DNA of 64,000 bases from Oreohelix idahoensis (lineage: Eukaryota; Mollusca; Gastropoda; Stylommatophora; Oreohelicidae), in the NCBI GenBank assembly GCA_024509875.1, contig JAMPIV010017548.1:1-64000 (forward strand), read 5' to 3'. How positions within the stretch are numbered: the first letter of the stretch is position 1; the number at the start of each line of letters is the position of its first letter. Both the position numbers and the translations under genes were made by a program. Below, in pieces: positions 41,858 to 54,884 of this stretch. The notes beneath the pieces are model-generated. The model was not told where the DNA came from. It saw only the letters and a list, made by a program, of their open reading frames with translations, and did no database searches.

Positions 41858-42510
41858 TCACGGGGGGGGTGCCTCTGGAACCGTAGACTGTGTTGGCATT
41901 TCTTCCACAGGGCTGGTTGGCCTAGACATTACCCTCTCATGGACTACAGGTGTCGATGATACCCACCTCGGGGAGGGCTCTGGTTTGGGCGCCCTAGGCG
42001 ATGGCGGCAAAACTAACTTACATAGAGATCGCTTGGTTGGGGACGTGCTCTCACTACGTCTTATTTTTTTGGGATTTCCAGGCCCCATTGCCTGGAATAG
42101 GAGTCTCTTCCTGTTCTCTTTTTTTTTTCTTTTTTGGAGAAAACTGTTGTAAAATCGTCTTTGTTGGTTTCCCCGGATTCTGGGCTTTCTGGGGCAGGGA
42201 GCTCATTTGCCCTGCTCTGTTCCGCCGGTGTACTCTCAGCGACTGCCTTTTCTTCCCTTGTTTGTTTTACTTGGAGGGGGGCCGCCCGTCTCTTGGGGCA
42301 CTGGCTGACCCAGTGCGTATCGAGCCCGCAAATGGCGCACTGTATTCTGCGTCCTGGCAGGGCTACCAACACTCGCTGAAATTTCTCTCCCTTACCTTCC
42401 ATCTTAAGGTTAATAAAATGAGGTACCTGATGTGACGATGGCTTGTATAGGAAGTTCCACTTGTCGTGGGCAGTTTTAATTCTAGACACTTCCACCTCTT
42501 TATCCCCCAT
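41858..42510 (-). pseudogene. LINE ORF1-like gag with CCHC knuckle (frameshifted)
   Basis: 42061-42510 encodes a 149-residue protein with CAICGLDTHWVSQCPKR, a C-x2-C-x4-H-x4-C knuckle, after a FQRVLVALPGRR strand typical of LINE/gag-like nucleic-acid binding proteins. It continues in another frame at 41858-42088 (SESTSPTKR, Pro-rich) after a one-base slip in the A-run near 42065. Such proteins coat element RNA. No RT was found attached, so it is a fragment. Confidence 0.6.
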
Positions 42511-43762
42511 TCACCGCCACTGCAATCCGTTGGGCCGCCTCTGCCTTTATGGTCGGTGGCATCCAGTGTAAAATTCCTTTGGACCTCTTGTTTTGTTGTT
42601 CTAATTTGGTTTTAAAAGCCAAGAAGAAATATATATAATGGCAGCACCAGTTGTTCCCGTGATCCAAATCAATATGGAGGAAGACCTGGAAGGGGGCGTA
42701 CTACACAGACAAGGTACGTTAGTAATCACACTAGGGGTATGAATAACACAACGCCACTTGTAAAGCTCCATGACATTTAATAGAACATTCACATAAGTCC
42801 TGAACATCAATAATATCGTCACCCATGCATTACATCACACTCAGGCTGACACTGCCCGTAGGAAATAACTCATAACAATACTTCCACGTACTGGCTGACC
42901 GTCCACACACTAACAAAACACACAACACGTTTCTATGTGCAGCATTCAATCCTCGCACGAATCCATTCACCATCCAGCTGCAAATCACTTATCCCTAGTG
43001 ATTGGCGGCATGCAACATCGCCATATAAAATCTACTCCAATATAAGCTACAAGGCGGACAATACTCAACGCCTTACTCCACCGTAGCTCCAAAGGCGGGA
43101 CCAACTCGTCGCCTTAATATGTTCTCCACGAACATTACCTAAAGTTCCTCCGGAACACTCCTATGCGGGAAGACATTGCCTATACAACAATATGTAAGAC
43201 ATAATCACAATATTCATATTCACTATATAATATTTCAACTGTCACATAATACGAGTACCCAGCTCGACCACAAATCACAGCCTCAAGCGCACAGCTCGGC
43301 TATCAAACACAGACTCTCCCTAGTCACATCCTGGTACTCTCTCAACCACCCAGACTTGTTCACTAAACACGCTTTCTCCATGCGTACGCACTAGTCACAA
43401 CATACTGACATGAAGTCAGACATAAACTCAATCCCTGAGTTAAAGTTATTGACAACCTCAGTGACCCTTACTTTCACTCACTCCATCATCCACCCATGAA
43501 ACTGCTCTGTGACACCTGTGTTTTATTAACATACCTTCCAGGATTAAGAATAGACGTTGACCCTGCGTACAGTTTGTCGAGGACTGACTTTGTGCTGTAT
43601 TGACACTTTGTCTGCTGTGTGCCATTTCAATTGTGCTCGGGATGTATGAAATTAGTAATTGTTTACATATTTGGGAGTGAACATTAATGTTGTGACATTT
43701 GATGTCTTTGTTATATTTTTTTCTATAATAAATTTAATTTAATTAGTTAATGCGCTGTTCAA
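42511..43762. other. Unrecognised DNA
   Basis: About 1.25 kb without a convincing ORF, tRNA-like box or terminal repeat. Phrases AAGGCGG(A/G)(A/C) recur near 43051 and 43090. Confidence 0.4.
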
Positions 43763-44093
43763 GATGCCTAGCCTTTTCGGATAAGGGCGAAAAAAATAGG
43801 AGGTCCCGTGTGCAAGTTGCGCACATTAAAAATCCCACGGCAGTTTGAAATAGTAAAGAGTAGGCTTATCAGTCCGCTGACCTGGCAAAATTAAAACATT
43901 AGGAAACCTACCCACCACAAAAATATTATAGAATGTGTGATTCCTAGACATTATATACACACATTGGGATTCTCGCTGGTGCTACGGAGTTCGTGCACTG
44001 CGCTGAGATCGTGTGATCTAAGGGAGGAGATCGGAGCACTCATGGCGTTGTCCGTGTGCAGTGAAGATAGTCCTTAAAAAACCAAACCAATCA
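43763..44093 (+). repeat. SINE-like repeat body, copy 3
   Basis: Matches 1235-1606 nearly end to end, including ATCCCACGGCA, CCTACCCACCA, GGAGTTCGTGCACTG and an AAACCAAACC end. Confidence 0.8.
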
Positions 44094-44985
44094 AGATCCT
44101 CATCCATATTTGTTATGTAGTAACTTTGTAATCTCCTACTATTTCTCTGTCTACTGGTGAGACAGGAGGGGAGAGCGGGTGAAACTTAAGAGTAAGAGAA
44201 ATAAAAGAATATGAGTAACCATTCGTGTCCATTGATTTTCGGGGAACTGCAAATGCCGTTCCCTTCTAGATAAAATTTCCGGCACTTAACGATATAAATT
44301 CATTAAAGTTTACACGCTAACACATTTAGAAGCTACTGTAAAGATAGTAAAGTGTTTATAATTTGTATATGCTGTTAATATTTAATACATTTGATAAAAA
44401 TTTATAAATAAATAAAAGATTCGTAACAAAGTTAACAACTAACATATTACGGTGAGACAAAATTTATGTCTTTAAGAATACGTGAGGTAAAAAAAAGTTT
44501 AAACGCTACTGATTTTTGTGTGACAAATTTTAAGGTTATGAATTGTATCCCTTTTATTAAGACTGGCTCTAATTGAAAAAACTTTCATCCTTCCAGTGAT
44601 TAGCTTCCATACCTTTTACTTCTTGTATACTTGTTTATAACTCACTTCTGTATGTTAAGACTGGCTCCAAATAATACTGAAGAACTTTCTTTCTTCATCC
44701 AGTCAGGGCCGAATTAAGCCAAGAAGGGCCTCTATATTTTTATGTGTGTCCCCCCCCCCCTCTTTTCACCTAATGTGCAATAATTTAAATATTTTTTTTT
44801 AAATCCCTTAGCAAGGTGAAGGTATAGACTAATATTATTAAAGAATGGTATGTTAGTTTGTTAGCATTTCTTACCTCTTTTATTGGTAATTATTTTTATT
44901 AATGTTTATTATAATTATTTTTATTAGTAGTAAGTTAAACACAATAAACACATTTGATTGAAAACCAATGCATTACAGATTTTTA
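44094..44985. other. AT-rich unrecognised DNA
   Basis: No gene. CAGGGCCGAATTAAGCC near 44704 resembles the ends of some hAT transposons, but no partner end was found. Confidence 0.4.
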
Positions 44986-44989
44986 AAAA

Positions 44990-45190
44990 CGTATGCACAT
45001 TCTTAACACTTCGAAAATAAAGTTCGTTCGTTCGTTCGTTTGGCATGCTTGAGGAAGCAGTGATTCTACTCCGGAAACCACTAGAGGTACATTTTGCTAT
45101 ATATATATATTTGTACACTCCCTCGAATAAGAGCCACGGTAGGAACGAACGAACGAACGAACGAAATTTGTTTTGAACGGGTTAAGAATT
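44990..45190. repeat. Inverted pair of (CGTT)n-containing repeats around a SINE fragment
   Basis: 45021-45041 (TTCGTTCGTTCGTTCGTTTG) and 45143-45168 (GAACGAACGAACGAACG) face each other, and the flanking sequence (ATTCTTAACACTTCGAAAATAA versus its degenerate complement) also matches. Between them, 45055-45090 (GTGATTCTACTCCGGAAACC) matches 53000-53040. Confidence 0.65.
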
Positions 45191-45199
45191 GGGCACGCA

Positions 45200-45560
45200 G
45201 GCCCGTCTTACATTCTGCCCTTCCTCTCTCTGTCATCTTACATACCGTTTCTATTCAATCGCACATGTATTTTGAGCATTATTTAAGTATACAACCTTAT
45301 CAAGGTAAAATAATAACATACATTTTAAAGATCCAGTCATAATCAAATTTAATATAAAAAAAGAGACAGAAAAAAATTAATTAATAAAAATAAATTAACT
45401 TTTAAAAAAAACATACAAACAAACAAAATCTAAACCATTCATACAGTAAATTAGACATAATTTGAAACGTAATCTGATTATGATGGCATATAATAAAAAC
45501 TCGTGACATATTGGAAATCTGCTGCTGAATGACCTGGGACTTCGTGTGTTGTCAGCGCAT
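45200..45560 (-). repeat. Degenerate 3'-end copy of the CR1/L2-like LINE
   Basis: Diverged match to 45720-46060 (TGCCCTTCCTCT, CATACAGTAAATTAGA, AACGTAATC, GAGCAGCT). It is a second, older 3' end of the same LINE family. Confidence 0.55.
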
Positions 45561-45951
45561 GCGGAAAATGTTCCCACAGGTGAGCAGCTTTGAGTCCCAA
45601 GCAGATACTGCCACAGGGAGTGAATTGTTGACGCCTCCACTATACGAGATCCAGCTTTATGACCTATGCTCCTTAGGGAGGTAAAGGGTATTGACTGATA
45701 GATGAGAATCGTGCATATAGGCCCTTCTTGCATTTTGCCCTTCCTCTTACTCATCTTTTATTGCTAGTTATCCAGACATTCTCCAACATACTTAAGGTAT
45801 TTGTTTAATGGCGATGCAACATTATAAGTAGTATAAAAGCATACATTTACAGTATCTGATTACAATTAAGAAGTAAGGTATATTAAAATGAAAAACTAGA
45901 TCATCAGACCCTCCATACAGTATATTAGATAATAATTCGAAACATAATCAC

Positions 45952-46419
45952 TTAGGGCGGCATATAATCCGCACTCACAAAGTATTTGAACAGTTTACGA
46001 TTATATGAGTAGGGACTGTGCATGTTTTTCAGATCATGTGGAAGATTGTTCCAAAGATGAGCAGCTGAGTAAGCCAAGCTCTTCTTGTACAAATCTAGAC
46101 TGGGCTTGGGTTCCTGTAACTGGTTTAAGCGCTGACTACGTTTTTCATTGAATTTTAAAAGTGGCCACAGATACGTTGGAGCATTCTGTGACAAGATTTT
46201 GTGAGCGAATTTAGCTTTGTTAAATAGGAAGCGATTTCTAAGGGGTAATATTTTAAGATAGTTATATAGATCTATACAATGTGTTTGGTGTTTATCAGCA
46301 ACTAGGCGCACTGCACATTTTTGAAGTGAATGGAGCCTTTTTGTGTTGGATATTGAACAACCATCCCAAATTGTGGAACAATAGTCTAGGTATGTTTGTA
46401 TATGAGATGTGTAGAACAT
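45952..46419 (-). pseudogene. LINE RT C-terminal region
   Basis: 155 codons: FYTSHIQTYLDYCSTIWDGC, then LHSLQKCAVRLV, LPLRNRFLFNKAKFAHKIL and HLWNNLPHDLKN. This is the standard post-RT tail of CR1/Jockey-type LINEs (compare the general pattern YCSxxWG...LQxxAxRLI). Upstream on the minus strand near 46600-46450 are SYFPSAFKIAKVYPLVKPG and NYRPVSLISSLSK, the first RT blocks, with the palm absent between. Confidence 0.8.
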
Positions 46420-47196
46420 TTTCCTCGCCTCCTCATTGGCTAGATGTTCTTTTGCTGTTTTGTGTATGTGTTTTTCCAGTGGTTTGGACAGCGACGATAT
46501 AAGAGAAACGGGCCTATAGTTACCAAGGTTGCTATTATCTGATGAACCAGGTTTAACAAGAGGGTAAACTTTAGCGATTTTAAAGGCAGATGGAAAGTAA
46601 CTCCTTGCTAGACATTGATTATATATGTACCTTGTATGTTAGTGTATCAGTAATAGCTGGTGCAGCTTAACGCAGTATTCGATTACTGATTCCATCAAGT
46701 CCCGATGAGTTATTATCTTTAAGATCAATAAGATAGTTATAAACTTCGTTAACTGTTATAAAAGGAACGTCGCATGGAATGGTGTTAGTACGTACACTTG
46801 TTCTGGCAGAACGTAGATAATTCGCTGAAGTCACAAGGGGAAGAAGGTATGGCGGATTTTATATTGTGGATGTCTGCCTGAAAATGATTGCTGAAGTCTG
46901 TACAAATAAATGAAGTATTGGGAATTTGTGAGTCTGGCGAATTTCTTTTGTTCACTAAGGTATTGATTGACTACCATATATTTCTACTGTTCCTTTTGCT
47001 TTTAACTAAATTACTAAAGTAGTTTTTCTTTTCTCTGCGAATTAAATATTGTACTTTGTTCCTTGCTGCCCGATATGTAATGATGTTCTTATTTGAGTGT
47101 GCTCGATCTTTCTGCCTCATAGTGTCAAGTACTTCTTGTGTGATAAATGGAGATTTTATTTGTCTTTTTACGCGAATTTATTTAGAAATGTCCGTG

Positions 47197-47759
47197 TCAA
47201 ATATGCAATGGCGTCATCAGGATCGGAAGTTGGTAAACATCGGCGAAAGGCGCATTTCGCAAATCATATAAAAATAATTCTTGGTTGAAATTTTTTAGAC
47301 TTCTATATTCGTAGATGTGATCGATCAGTGTGGATGATGTTTTTGTTACTCTGGTAGGTTTGTTGACTATTTGTTTCATGTTATACGATGCTATGATGTT
47401 GGTCCATGTTTGGTTTGGCTTATGCATATTATATTGAAATCGCCAAGAAGAAGAATTTCATTGACTGTAGTGATAACTTTCTCCATCATGTTCGTGAAAT
47501 CTTCAAACCATGTTGCTCCTACACTGGGATTTCGATAAAGATATCCTATTACAATGGGTCTTTTCTTTTGTGGCTTTAACTCTAACCATATGGTCTTTAG
47601 ATCGTTTCTGCGGCGATAACTGAGAGAAGTGGAAATATAAACTGCTAAAACTGTCTCTAATTGTCTACTAGAATCTCGCCGAATAGTTTTAAAACCATTA
47701 CGTGCAATGTCATCATCAGTTATTTTCTCATTCAGACGACTTTCTGAAAGCCCAAACAC
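47197..47759 (-). pseudogene. LINE apurinic-type endonuclease remnant
   Basis: 47391-47759 encodes GLSESRLNEKITDDDI, then DLKTIWLELKPQKKRP, GYLYRNPSVGATWFEDF and EILLLGDFNI, which are endonuclease-exonuclease-phosphatase motifs including SE.RL and GDFN. 47197-47427 continues in another frame with PTRVTKTSSTLIDHIY. It would nick target DNA. Frameshifts show decay. Confidence 0.8.
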
Positions 47760-48083
47760 ATGGAAATTTTGATTGAGAACTTGTGTGAGTTTACCTTAAA
47801 GATGGTTTACGTTCAGATGGCCAAGTCGTAAACCATTCATGGTTAGTAACTGTTCATAAGTACCTGGCATTTATGTTATGTAAAGAAGCTTGCGCTCAAA
47901 TAAAAAGGTAAATAAATACTAAATTTAACAAGTTTTACCAAGGAAGGGGAATTAATGGGAGTATTAATAAGTGGGACACTTTGAAAACTAATTACAAACA
48001 ATTCAGCTAATTGAATTACGTTAAAAATTGGTGAAAATGTAACAAATCAAGCGCTCATATAAGACAGGCAAACAGTGTGGAAA

Positions 48084-48308
48084 AATATATATATATATAT
48101 CAACGGGCTAATCACCCGTTTGCCAGTCACTTCGATTACGGAAACAACAGCAAATGGATTGATTTGCCGTTGCCCTAAAGACGCCAATAGGCGTGATGGG
48201 AAACAATGGCAAAGAAAGCCTATCTGCTGTTGCCCTAAGACGCCACTAGGCGTAATGGCCACTGACTGCTTTGACGGTCGGTGGCTAAGGACGGAAGAAG
48301 AAGAAGAT
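48084..48308. mobile_element. Small structured element flanked by (TA)n
   Basis: About 205 bp between (TA)n runs, inside the LINE. It contains stems such as ACGGGCTAATCACCCGT and ACGCCAATAGGCGT, and a near-duplicate GTTGCCCTAAGACGCCA block (about 48170 and 48231). A MITE is possible. No terminal repeats were proven. Confidence 0.35.
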
Positions 48309-48430
<122 letters not shown>

Positions 48431-48502
48431 ACAACCGATAGTTGCTGGTGTTACAGAGACAACTAGTGAGGCCAACAGTCGCTGTTAATGTGGAGGAGAG
48501 GG

Positions 48503-50040
48503 TTATTGAAAATATAAGTGCGGTGGATTTGGCCGTAATAGATGATGCATTTGGTAGAAAGTTAAAGCGGGATGTTGGGGTACTGTTGTTGAATGAGTGG
48601 GGTATTCCGGCAAGTACGACCTCCAAGTGTAAGGTGCATAGTCCAAGAGTCGTTGATGATGTAGGAAATGATGAAAGGCTGGGTATGTGGGTTGATGTGG
48701 GTAAACCTGTGACGACAGCGATGAGGGGTGAACTCTCATTGGTGTCTGGGACGACAGCGGACATGGTGAAATTTCTGTTGATGAATGCTGAGCAGATTGA
48801 ATTGTATCACTTACAGACCTTTGGGAATAGAGTGGGTCAAGTCGGTGTTGTCGAGGTGGGTCGTCTGTGGCAGAAGGTTGTTGAACGCAGACATTGTTGG
48901 TTTCCTGCACATGCGTGGGGCTAACAAGAGGTATAACGTTAAGATCCTGATTGTCTGATGATTTTGGGCGGCTGGTGTTTAAAGTTGTGGGTAATGATGG
49001 AAAATGAAGGTCAAAGTTGGCATTTAGAGAAGTAGCTATTTATATTAACATGACGTTTGGATGGATATGTGGATGTTGATGTGCGAGTTGTGCCTTTAAG
49101 GGATCTTTATGCATATTTTATATTTGTCGCCAACATACTGGTCCCTTGACTGGACAATGTAATGTCGCCGCTGTAAAGATGCTTCCTAGGGGCTCCAGAT
49201 GTGGCAAGGAAGACCGAGCTGTGATCTATGAAAACATGTTCATTTCTGAGGCAGTGTTTTTTTTAGTTTAGCATTGTTAGTTTCAACACATTTGTGGTAA
49301 TAGGCACGGACTGGCGGGATAATAGAGGAAAAATACATTTTGGCATTATGGAATAGGGACCGAAATATGAATGTGATTTCGTTTAGGTCTGTCTGTGAGA
49401 GTTGAATATCTTTTATTGAGTCTGACAGACCAATGTGTACAGCTACTCTAGTTACAGAGAAATCAGGTGAAAACCGTTTAAGGAGGGTCAGTAGGTCTTG
49501 AGTTGATGCCCAGTTCTTGAAGCAAACAGACACCGAATCAGTATCACCAGTTACTAGTTTTGATTGTTGAAGCTCCTTCATGGTTTCGTTCCCGAAGATG
49601 AGATGTTTCCTTCTGTTCGTGTGGGTGCCAGTGATAACAGCTGTTGCTTCCCTTGTCCCAGTTGTGCTGTGGCTGCTAGAAGTCTTGTGGTGTGTGCTGG
49701 CAGCTGCCGGTCGAAGTGGCGGGTGGCGATTTGAAATTTTGACCGGAATTCTACAGACACTGACTGCAGTATTTTCCTGAGTGTCCAGGGAATTACATTA
49801 ATTAAGGCGTAGTTCTGAATGTAGTATTTGTTGTTGAGGTCGGACGCTGTCCGCACGTTTTTGTTTGTGACCCAATTCGTTTGTGTGCTGTTGTGTAGTC
49901 TGCTGCTGAATATGAGTTTTGCTGTTTTCGTAGCGACTTTTTAGAGACACGTGATCAGCCTGAAGCTGTTCATAAGATTTTTTAAGACTGCTCAATTCAG
50001 CTTTCAGTAGCTCCATCTCAGATGTTATTTTTGTATACAC
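48503..50040 (-). pseudogene. LINE ORF1 with coiled coil and esterase-like region
   Basis: Three consecutive minus-strand frames. 49798-50040: coiled coil (MELLKAELSSLKKSYEQLQ). 49578-49856: linker. 49240-49581: DLLTLLKRFSPDF...VAVHIGLSDSIKD...NEITFIFRSLF, resembling the SGNH-esterase-like region found in CR1-type ORF1 proteins. 48503-48910: Pro/His-rich tail. Frameshifts separate the parts. Order and strand agree with the endonuclease and RT remnants downstream, so I treat them as one LINE. Confidence 0.6.
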
Positions 50041-50100
50041 ATCATCATGTGGTGATGGTATAGTTTGTTTGCGTGGTGTCCTTTCTAGACTACTATCAAG

Positions 50101-52920
50101 TAATCGTATGAATGAATTATGCTCTGTCTCTGTCGTAGATTTTCGATAGGAGAATTAAGACTTGGGTTGGTCCCTTCTGAATAGATTGGAATGAGTGAGA
50201 GTCCCAGTGTGAGTTAGTAAAGGAAATAGATTCCACGAGTGAGATGATAGAATAGTGATAGAGGCTGTCTCTGAGATGCGAGAAAATCTTCTCTCTCTCT
50301 CTCACCTATCTTCTACGACAGATTTTAAGCAGTCAGACAGTCTACCACATATACATTAAATATATGTATACCAACAGATCTCTACCCACTCACGTGCCCG
50401 AACATACAGTGACGACAGGTAGACACACAGACGTGGGGAAACTATAACAATGAATTTATATATATTTGAACGAGCTGACCAACACGCTGATTAATTCCAA
50501 GAGAAAAACTTTAATTATCATTTAAAGTTTCTTCACAACACATAGAAATTACATCAAAACATATACAAATAGTCATAAAATATCAAGAGAATGCTACAAG
50601 GATGATAACCCCGTTGTGATATTAACTCTAGGTTTAGCCCACAGCCCCGTTATGAGACAGATGATGGCCCAAAGAGTCATAAATACATATGGTTAGGGTC
50701 TAATATTGTCCTTCAAAAAGGAACAATTTAATCAAGCAGCCACTCTTCCGTAAGGAGATTATAACGTGGGGTGAATCAATAGTTATAAAAAAAAACTCAC
50801 TCAGTCCACTTTCACTCGGTTCTTTCATCAGGGATCCCTGGCACACGTGCTTACCTAAAAACAACTTGATGTCGTTCGCAGTCTGGCGCAACCTTAGGAC
50901 ACTTCTCTACAGTGAATCTGTATTCTTTGGATAAAGCGAATCCCAGCTCTACAATTACAGGGTTCTTCCACTGTTTTCGGGGAGCGTTCACTTCACCAGT
51001 TAAATTTTGATTACTGTTAATGTCACTTGAATCAGTTTGGATAAGCAAGTTTAAACGGGCACACAGAGTCACAAAGGCACGAGGGTTCCCTTAATTTGGA
51101 AAGATGACCATTGGACAACTTCTTTCAACAGATAGCCTTGTTTCACTATTCACTCTTTCGCCAAAAAATGTCGGGAAAATGTTAATGTTATTGATTGAAA
51201 TTATTCTCGCCGCCAGTCAGCAATTTTACATTAGAGTTCAGGAAGAAATAAGATCTGGCTCAAAGGCCCAGAAATTGACACTCAGTCTTTAAAAACCCGT
51301 TAGTGGGATATAGTATTTCTGTCTAACTCTGTGGGCATATGCACTGTCAGACCAGTGTTACTTGAGAAAAACCCACGTGGTTCAAAATAAGGACTGTCTA
51401 TTTCTTCACAAGTATGAAACTCTTATTAAACGCCGGTAAAGTTCGGGTCACCCCAGTATTTCCTGAATAAAAGGAAAAGCACATATAAATCATTTACATA
51501 TTATGTACTCAATATAACTTACATTTTAAATAGCAAGCCGACCGCTTGACTTATAATTTAAAACTTCCCGAGAAATAAGTTATATAAGAAAAATCGATCA
51601 TCATGAATTAGGAATATCATGCGTATTCCGTCAATACTCACTGATGTCGCGTCTAGCATTTATAAGTTTGTTATTAAAACAATTTCGACTGAGTATTTAG
51701 CCGTTAAATTAAATTCCTTATAGCTACTTGTTTAGTCAGCTAAAGATATAATTTATTATGTATTTCCACTGTAACTCGTCGACTAGAGAATATAACAAAC
51801 TATAAATTAAGCACTCTGTTCAAAAGAAACTAGTTAAAATGAAATGAGCGATTTAACGCTTTAAACACTTTCCAAAATACTAGATATCTATTATATTAAT
51901 CTCACCACAGCACTACGGTAACACCACGACTAGGATAATTCACTAGATAGGTAGTTAGAAGCTCGTCACAAATCTGACGAGAACTATGAAATTCGCTATA
52001 CAAGCTTCATTCGCTAAGCACGCGTGTTCCGTCTACTGAAGCTGTTGGAGACTGAAATGAAATCAGATTTCAGCTCCTGGGTGGATATTTGAAGACAGGG
52101 GCAAACACTCCCACATTTTCTCAAACTCCGAAATCATCTCCCCTTTCCCGTGTAAAACACCTTACATTTAACATTACCATTACCAGACGTCTTACATAAC
52201 TGACACTTCTGCATTTCCGCACCTCGCGCTGACCCGGCCAACAGTGGGTGTCTTTTCAGGTGGAATTCCCAGACAAATGTCTGAAACTGCGCCGTGGAGC
52301 ATGGGTGTCAGATGCGGGAACCCCGACACTCAGTCTGCTCTAGCGAGCAATGTCTGCCGCGATTCACGCCTCTGGCGGGATTGAGAGCGATTTTCACACT
52401 GCCCCGAAACTCAGCCTGGGAAAACCGCTGTGACAGGTGAAAATGCTATAACGATAAGTCGGCCCTATGTCTGAGATGGACTGCAACTTAATCGCACTTC
52501 CCGTCTGACTGACATCTATGTAATAGAATCACTATTGCGATTCTCCGTTTTGAGAAAAGAAACAGGTAACGTTAAGGAATAGTATGAAAATATATTTCGC
52601 AAACGAATGGATGCAAAATATACAGGAAAAGGAAATAAAGAGAGATAACAAAATTAAAGAATTCGGGTGAAAGAATAGGAAGACGCTATAGGCAATTTAA
52701 TGATCAAAACCTACGTGACAGTCTCTGTAATGGTAGATCTTGATGTAGCGGAAGGCGTCTCTGTAATTATAGATCTTGATGTAGAGGAAGGCGTGTCTTG
52801 TACCATCTGTAGGTGTTTGTCATACTCCTGAACGAATGTATCAGAGACAACGTGAAAGGAACAGTAAGTGAGGGCTAATTTCTGGGCACCGGAAGTGGTT
52901 GGTGCATTGTTGATAACAGC
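50101..52920. other. Unrecognised DNA with one short tandem duplication
   Basis: About 2.8 kb without a convincing gene. 52722-52792 holds two copies of a 36-base unit containing TAGATCTTGATGTAG. Frames such as 50851-51072 have no known motif. Confidence 0.4.
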
Positions 52921-53265
52921 TGTTGACAGTGGGTTAGTGCACTGACTTCCAGGCTCGGTGGACCATGATTCGATCCCCAGTTGAGGTGGGATTTTTTAGA
53001 CCGAGGAAACAGTGATTCTACTCCGGAAACCACTAGAGGTAAATCATGCTATATAAACCTGTACAAAACTTAAGATATGAGCCGCGGTAGCACAGTGGGT
53101 TAATGCTTCCAAGCTCGGGGGTTCGTGGTTCGATCCTTATTTGAGGTAAAATCTTTTTAAACCGCTCGAGGATCGACCCAGCCTCATGAATTGGGCACTA
53201 GGGCTCCTCTGGGGTGGTTAAGGTGCTGACCACATCACTGTTGCTGTCGTTTTTGACGGTTTCAT
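52921..53265 (+). repeat. Two tRNA-like SINE heads in tandem
   Basis: Head 1 (52921-53070) has GGTTAGTGCACTGACTTCCA and a B box GATTCGATCCCC. Head 2 (53083-53255) has GCACAGTGGGTTAATGC and GGTTCGATCC, then the body CTCGAGGATCGACCCAGCC, GGTTAAGGTGCTGACCACAT, matching the antisense copy at 39730-39902. Confidence 0.75.
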
Positions 53266-54739
53266 AAGACGTAGATCTATTTAATATTTTTTGATGATCT
53301 AAGTTAGAGAACTATATATTAACTCTCTGGGACAGGTTGATTTGGGGTTATCTTCCCTTTGTTTATTCATTGTGTTGACCTGTCTTAAGTCGGGGGTTAG
53401 CTGTTCTCAGATCTGTTCTGTCTATGCATGCGCAAGTTTTTTTAGCGCGAAACGGAGAGACTTCCGTCAGGGAGTGATGAACTGGGTTCTGGCCGGACTA
53501 GTATGTCCGTTGTACTTCTCTGCATTATCTGGGGGAAAGATACTCTTCAGTGTGACTGTGATGTTAGTGATTTTCCCCAGAGTTATTCTGTTCGTCAAGA
53601 ACTTTATTATTATGCCTAGATTGCAGAACATTTTGTGTCAACCTGTGAGTACAGCTCACAGTTCTTTGAGATACAGAGTCCATTACGTGTGCTCGATGTA
53701 GCCAGCTAAGACTATTCGTCTAACTATTATACAGAAGCCCAGTGATGAGAGATTATTATGAAAACCGTATGTGAACGGTATGTTTTCGGCATGGATGATT
53801 ATGCCTGCCTATGAAGAATACACAGCTGTTCACATTATTATAGAGGCCCGATATTACGGCCGATATCTTTGAGCAGAAGAAGAAGTGTCTGTCGGGTGAA
53901 GCCAGATGAAGTCTTGACTTTCATTAAACAAGTTCATAGACTTTGATAATAAGCAACTGGAACCGCTTTATCGTGCGGGATATTTGTTAAAGGACTACCT
54001 GACGCGTTTAGTCAGGGGCCCTGAGCTACAGTATGAACGAACGTAAATTGTCAAGCCAGCTCTACTAGCATCTTATACATGAGCTATGCAGGATTTATGA
54101 TGCTCAATGTTTATAATCATTACCACACATGAAATGTCCATGATCCTTGTTCAATTGACTGTGTCGTCTGTCAGCGTACTGTTGCCGTAATAAATGTTGA
54201 AGAAAAGTCATCTGTATTATCCACGTCTATGACTTCTACTTGTGGTGGAGTGAGTTTGGTGTGTAGATGAATAAGAGCCTATACGACTTCGTGTTCACGA
54301 TCTGCTGTTTCCTACACACACACTTTTACTCTCTACCACATCCTACTACGAGTACTACGCTCCTGAACAACATGTATGCTGTTTTATGTGTGATTGTCTG
54401 CACTACACCCTGGCAGCGCCTCACGCTGCTGACCTAAATACACCGCAACACTGAACTGTCCAGGTGATAAAAGACACGCCCACTCAACGACATTTCAACA
54501 CGATACAAATACCAGATTTTACACCGCATAACGACTTTTACATCTAATGCCCAGTTTGATGGGGCTATACTAAACGTGGACTATACATCTATAATAATCG
54601 GTATTTTACAATCACCCTTGATGGTGTTTTATTATTCGGGGGCAATGGATGGTCTACTTATCAAACCAGGTGAGTACAACAACACCCGGCCACAATGACA
54701 CTCTGTCAGAAGGACACAATAACCATCGGTCAAAGGAAC
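53266..54739. other. Unrecognised DNA
   Basis: The 119-codon frame at 53342-53701 begins with a hydrophobic stretch and has no motif I recognise. Given the surrounding repeats I do not call it. The rest is stop-rich. Confidence 0.35.
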
Positions 54740-54761
54740 GAAGTACCACTGTTCAAGAAAA

Positions 54762-54830
54762 TATGGGCCTAACACCATATTCCCAACATGCCTCAATGGG
54801 CGTGTAACATGATCCTTTAACTTTACTACC
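54762..54830 (+). repeat. SINE 3' fragment
   Basis: GGGCCTAACACCATATTCCC then CCTCAATGGGCGTGTAAC matches the 3' part of the antisense SINE at 39730-39790. Confidence 0.7.
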
Positions 54831-54884
54831 CCCGATAGCCATGCCTTCTGTATACATATACAACATTACCAGGTCCCTAAAAAT

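Noticed and set aside
44704..44750. hAT-like end CAGGGCCGAATTAAGCC
   Set aside because: A single end without a matching inverted partner or target duplication.
48442..48924. 160-codon plus-strand ORF
   Set aside because: It is antisense to the LINE ORF1 remnant, starts in a TA run and has no recognisable domain.
53342..53701. 119-codon ORF with hydrophobic start
   Set aside because: There is no recognised motif, partner exon or conserved neighbour. It could be part of an unrecognised LTR or leader, so it is not called.
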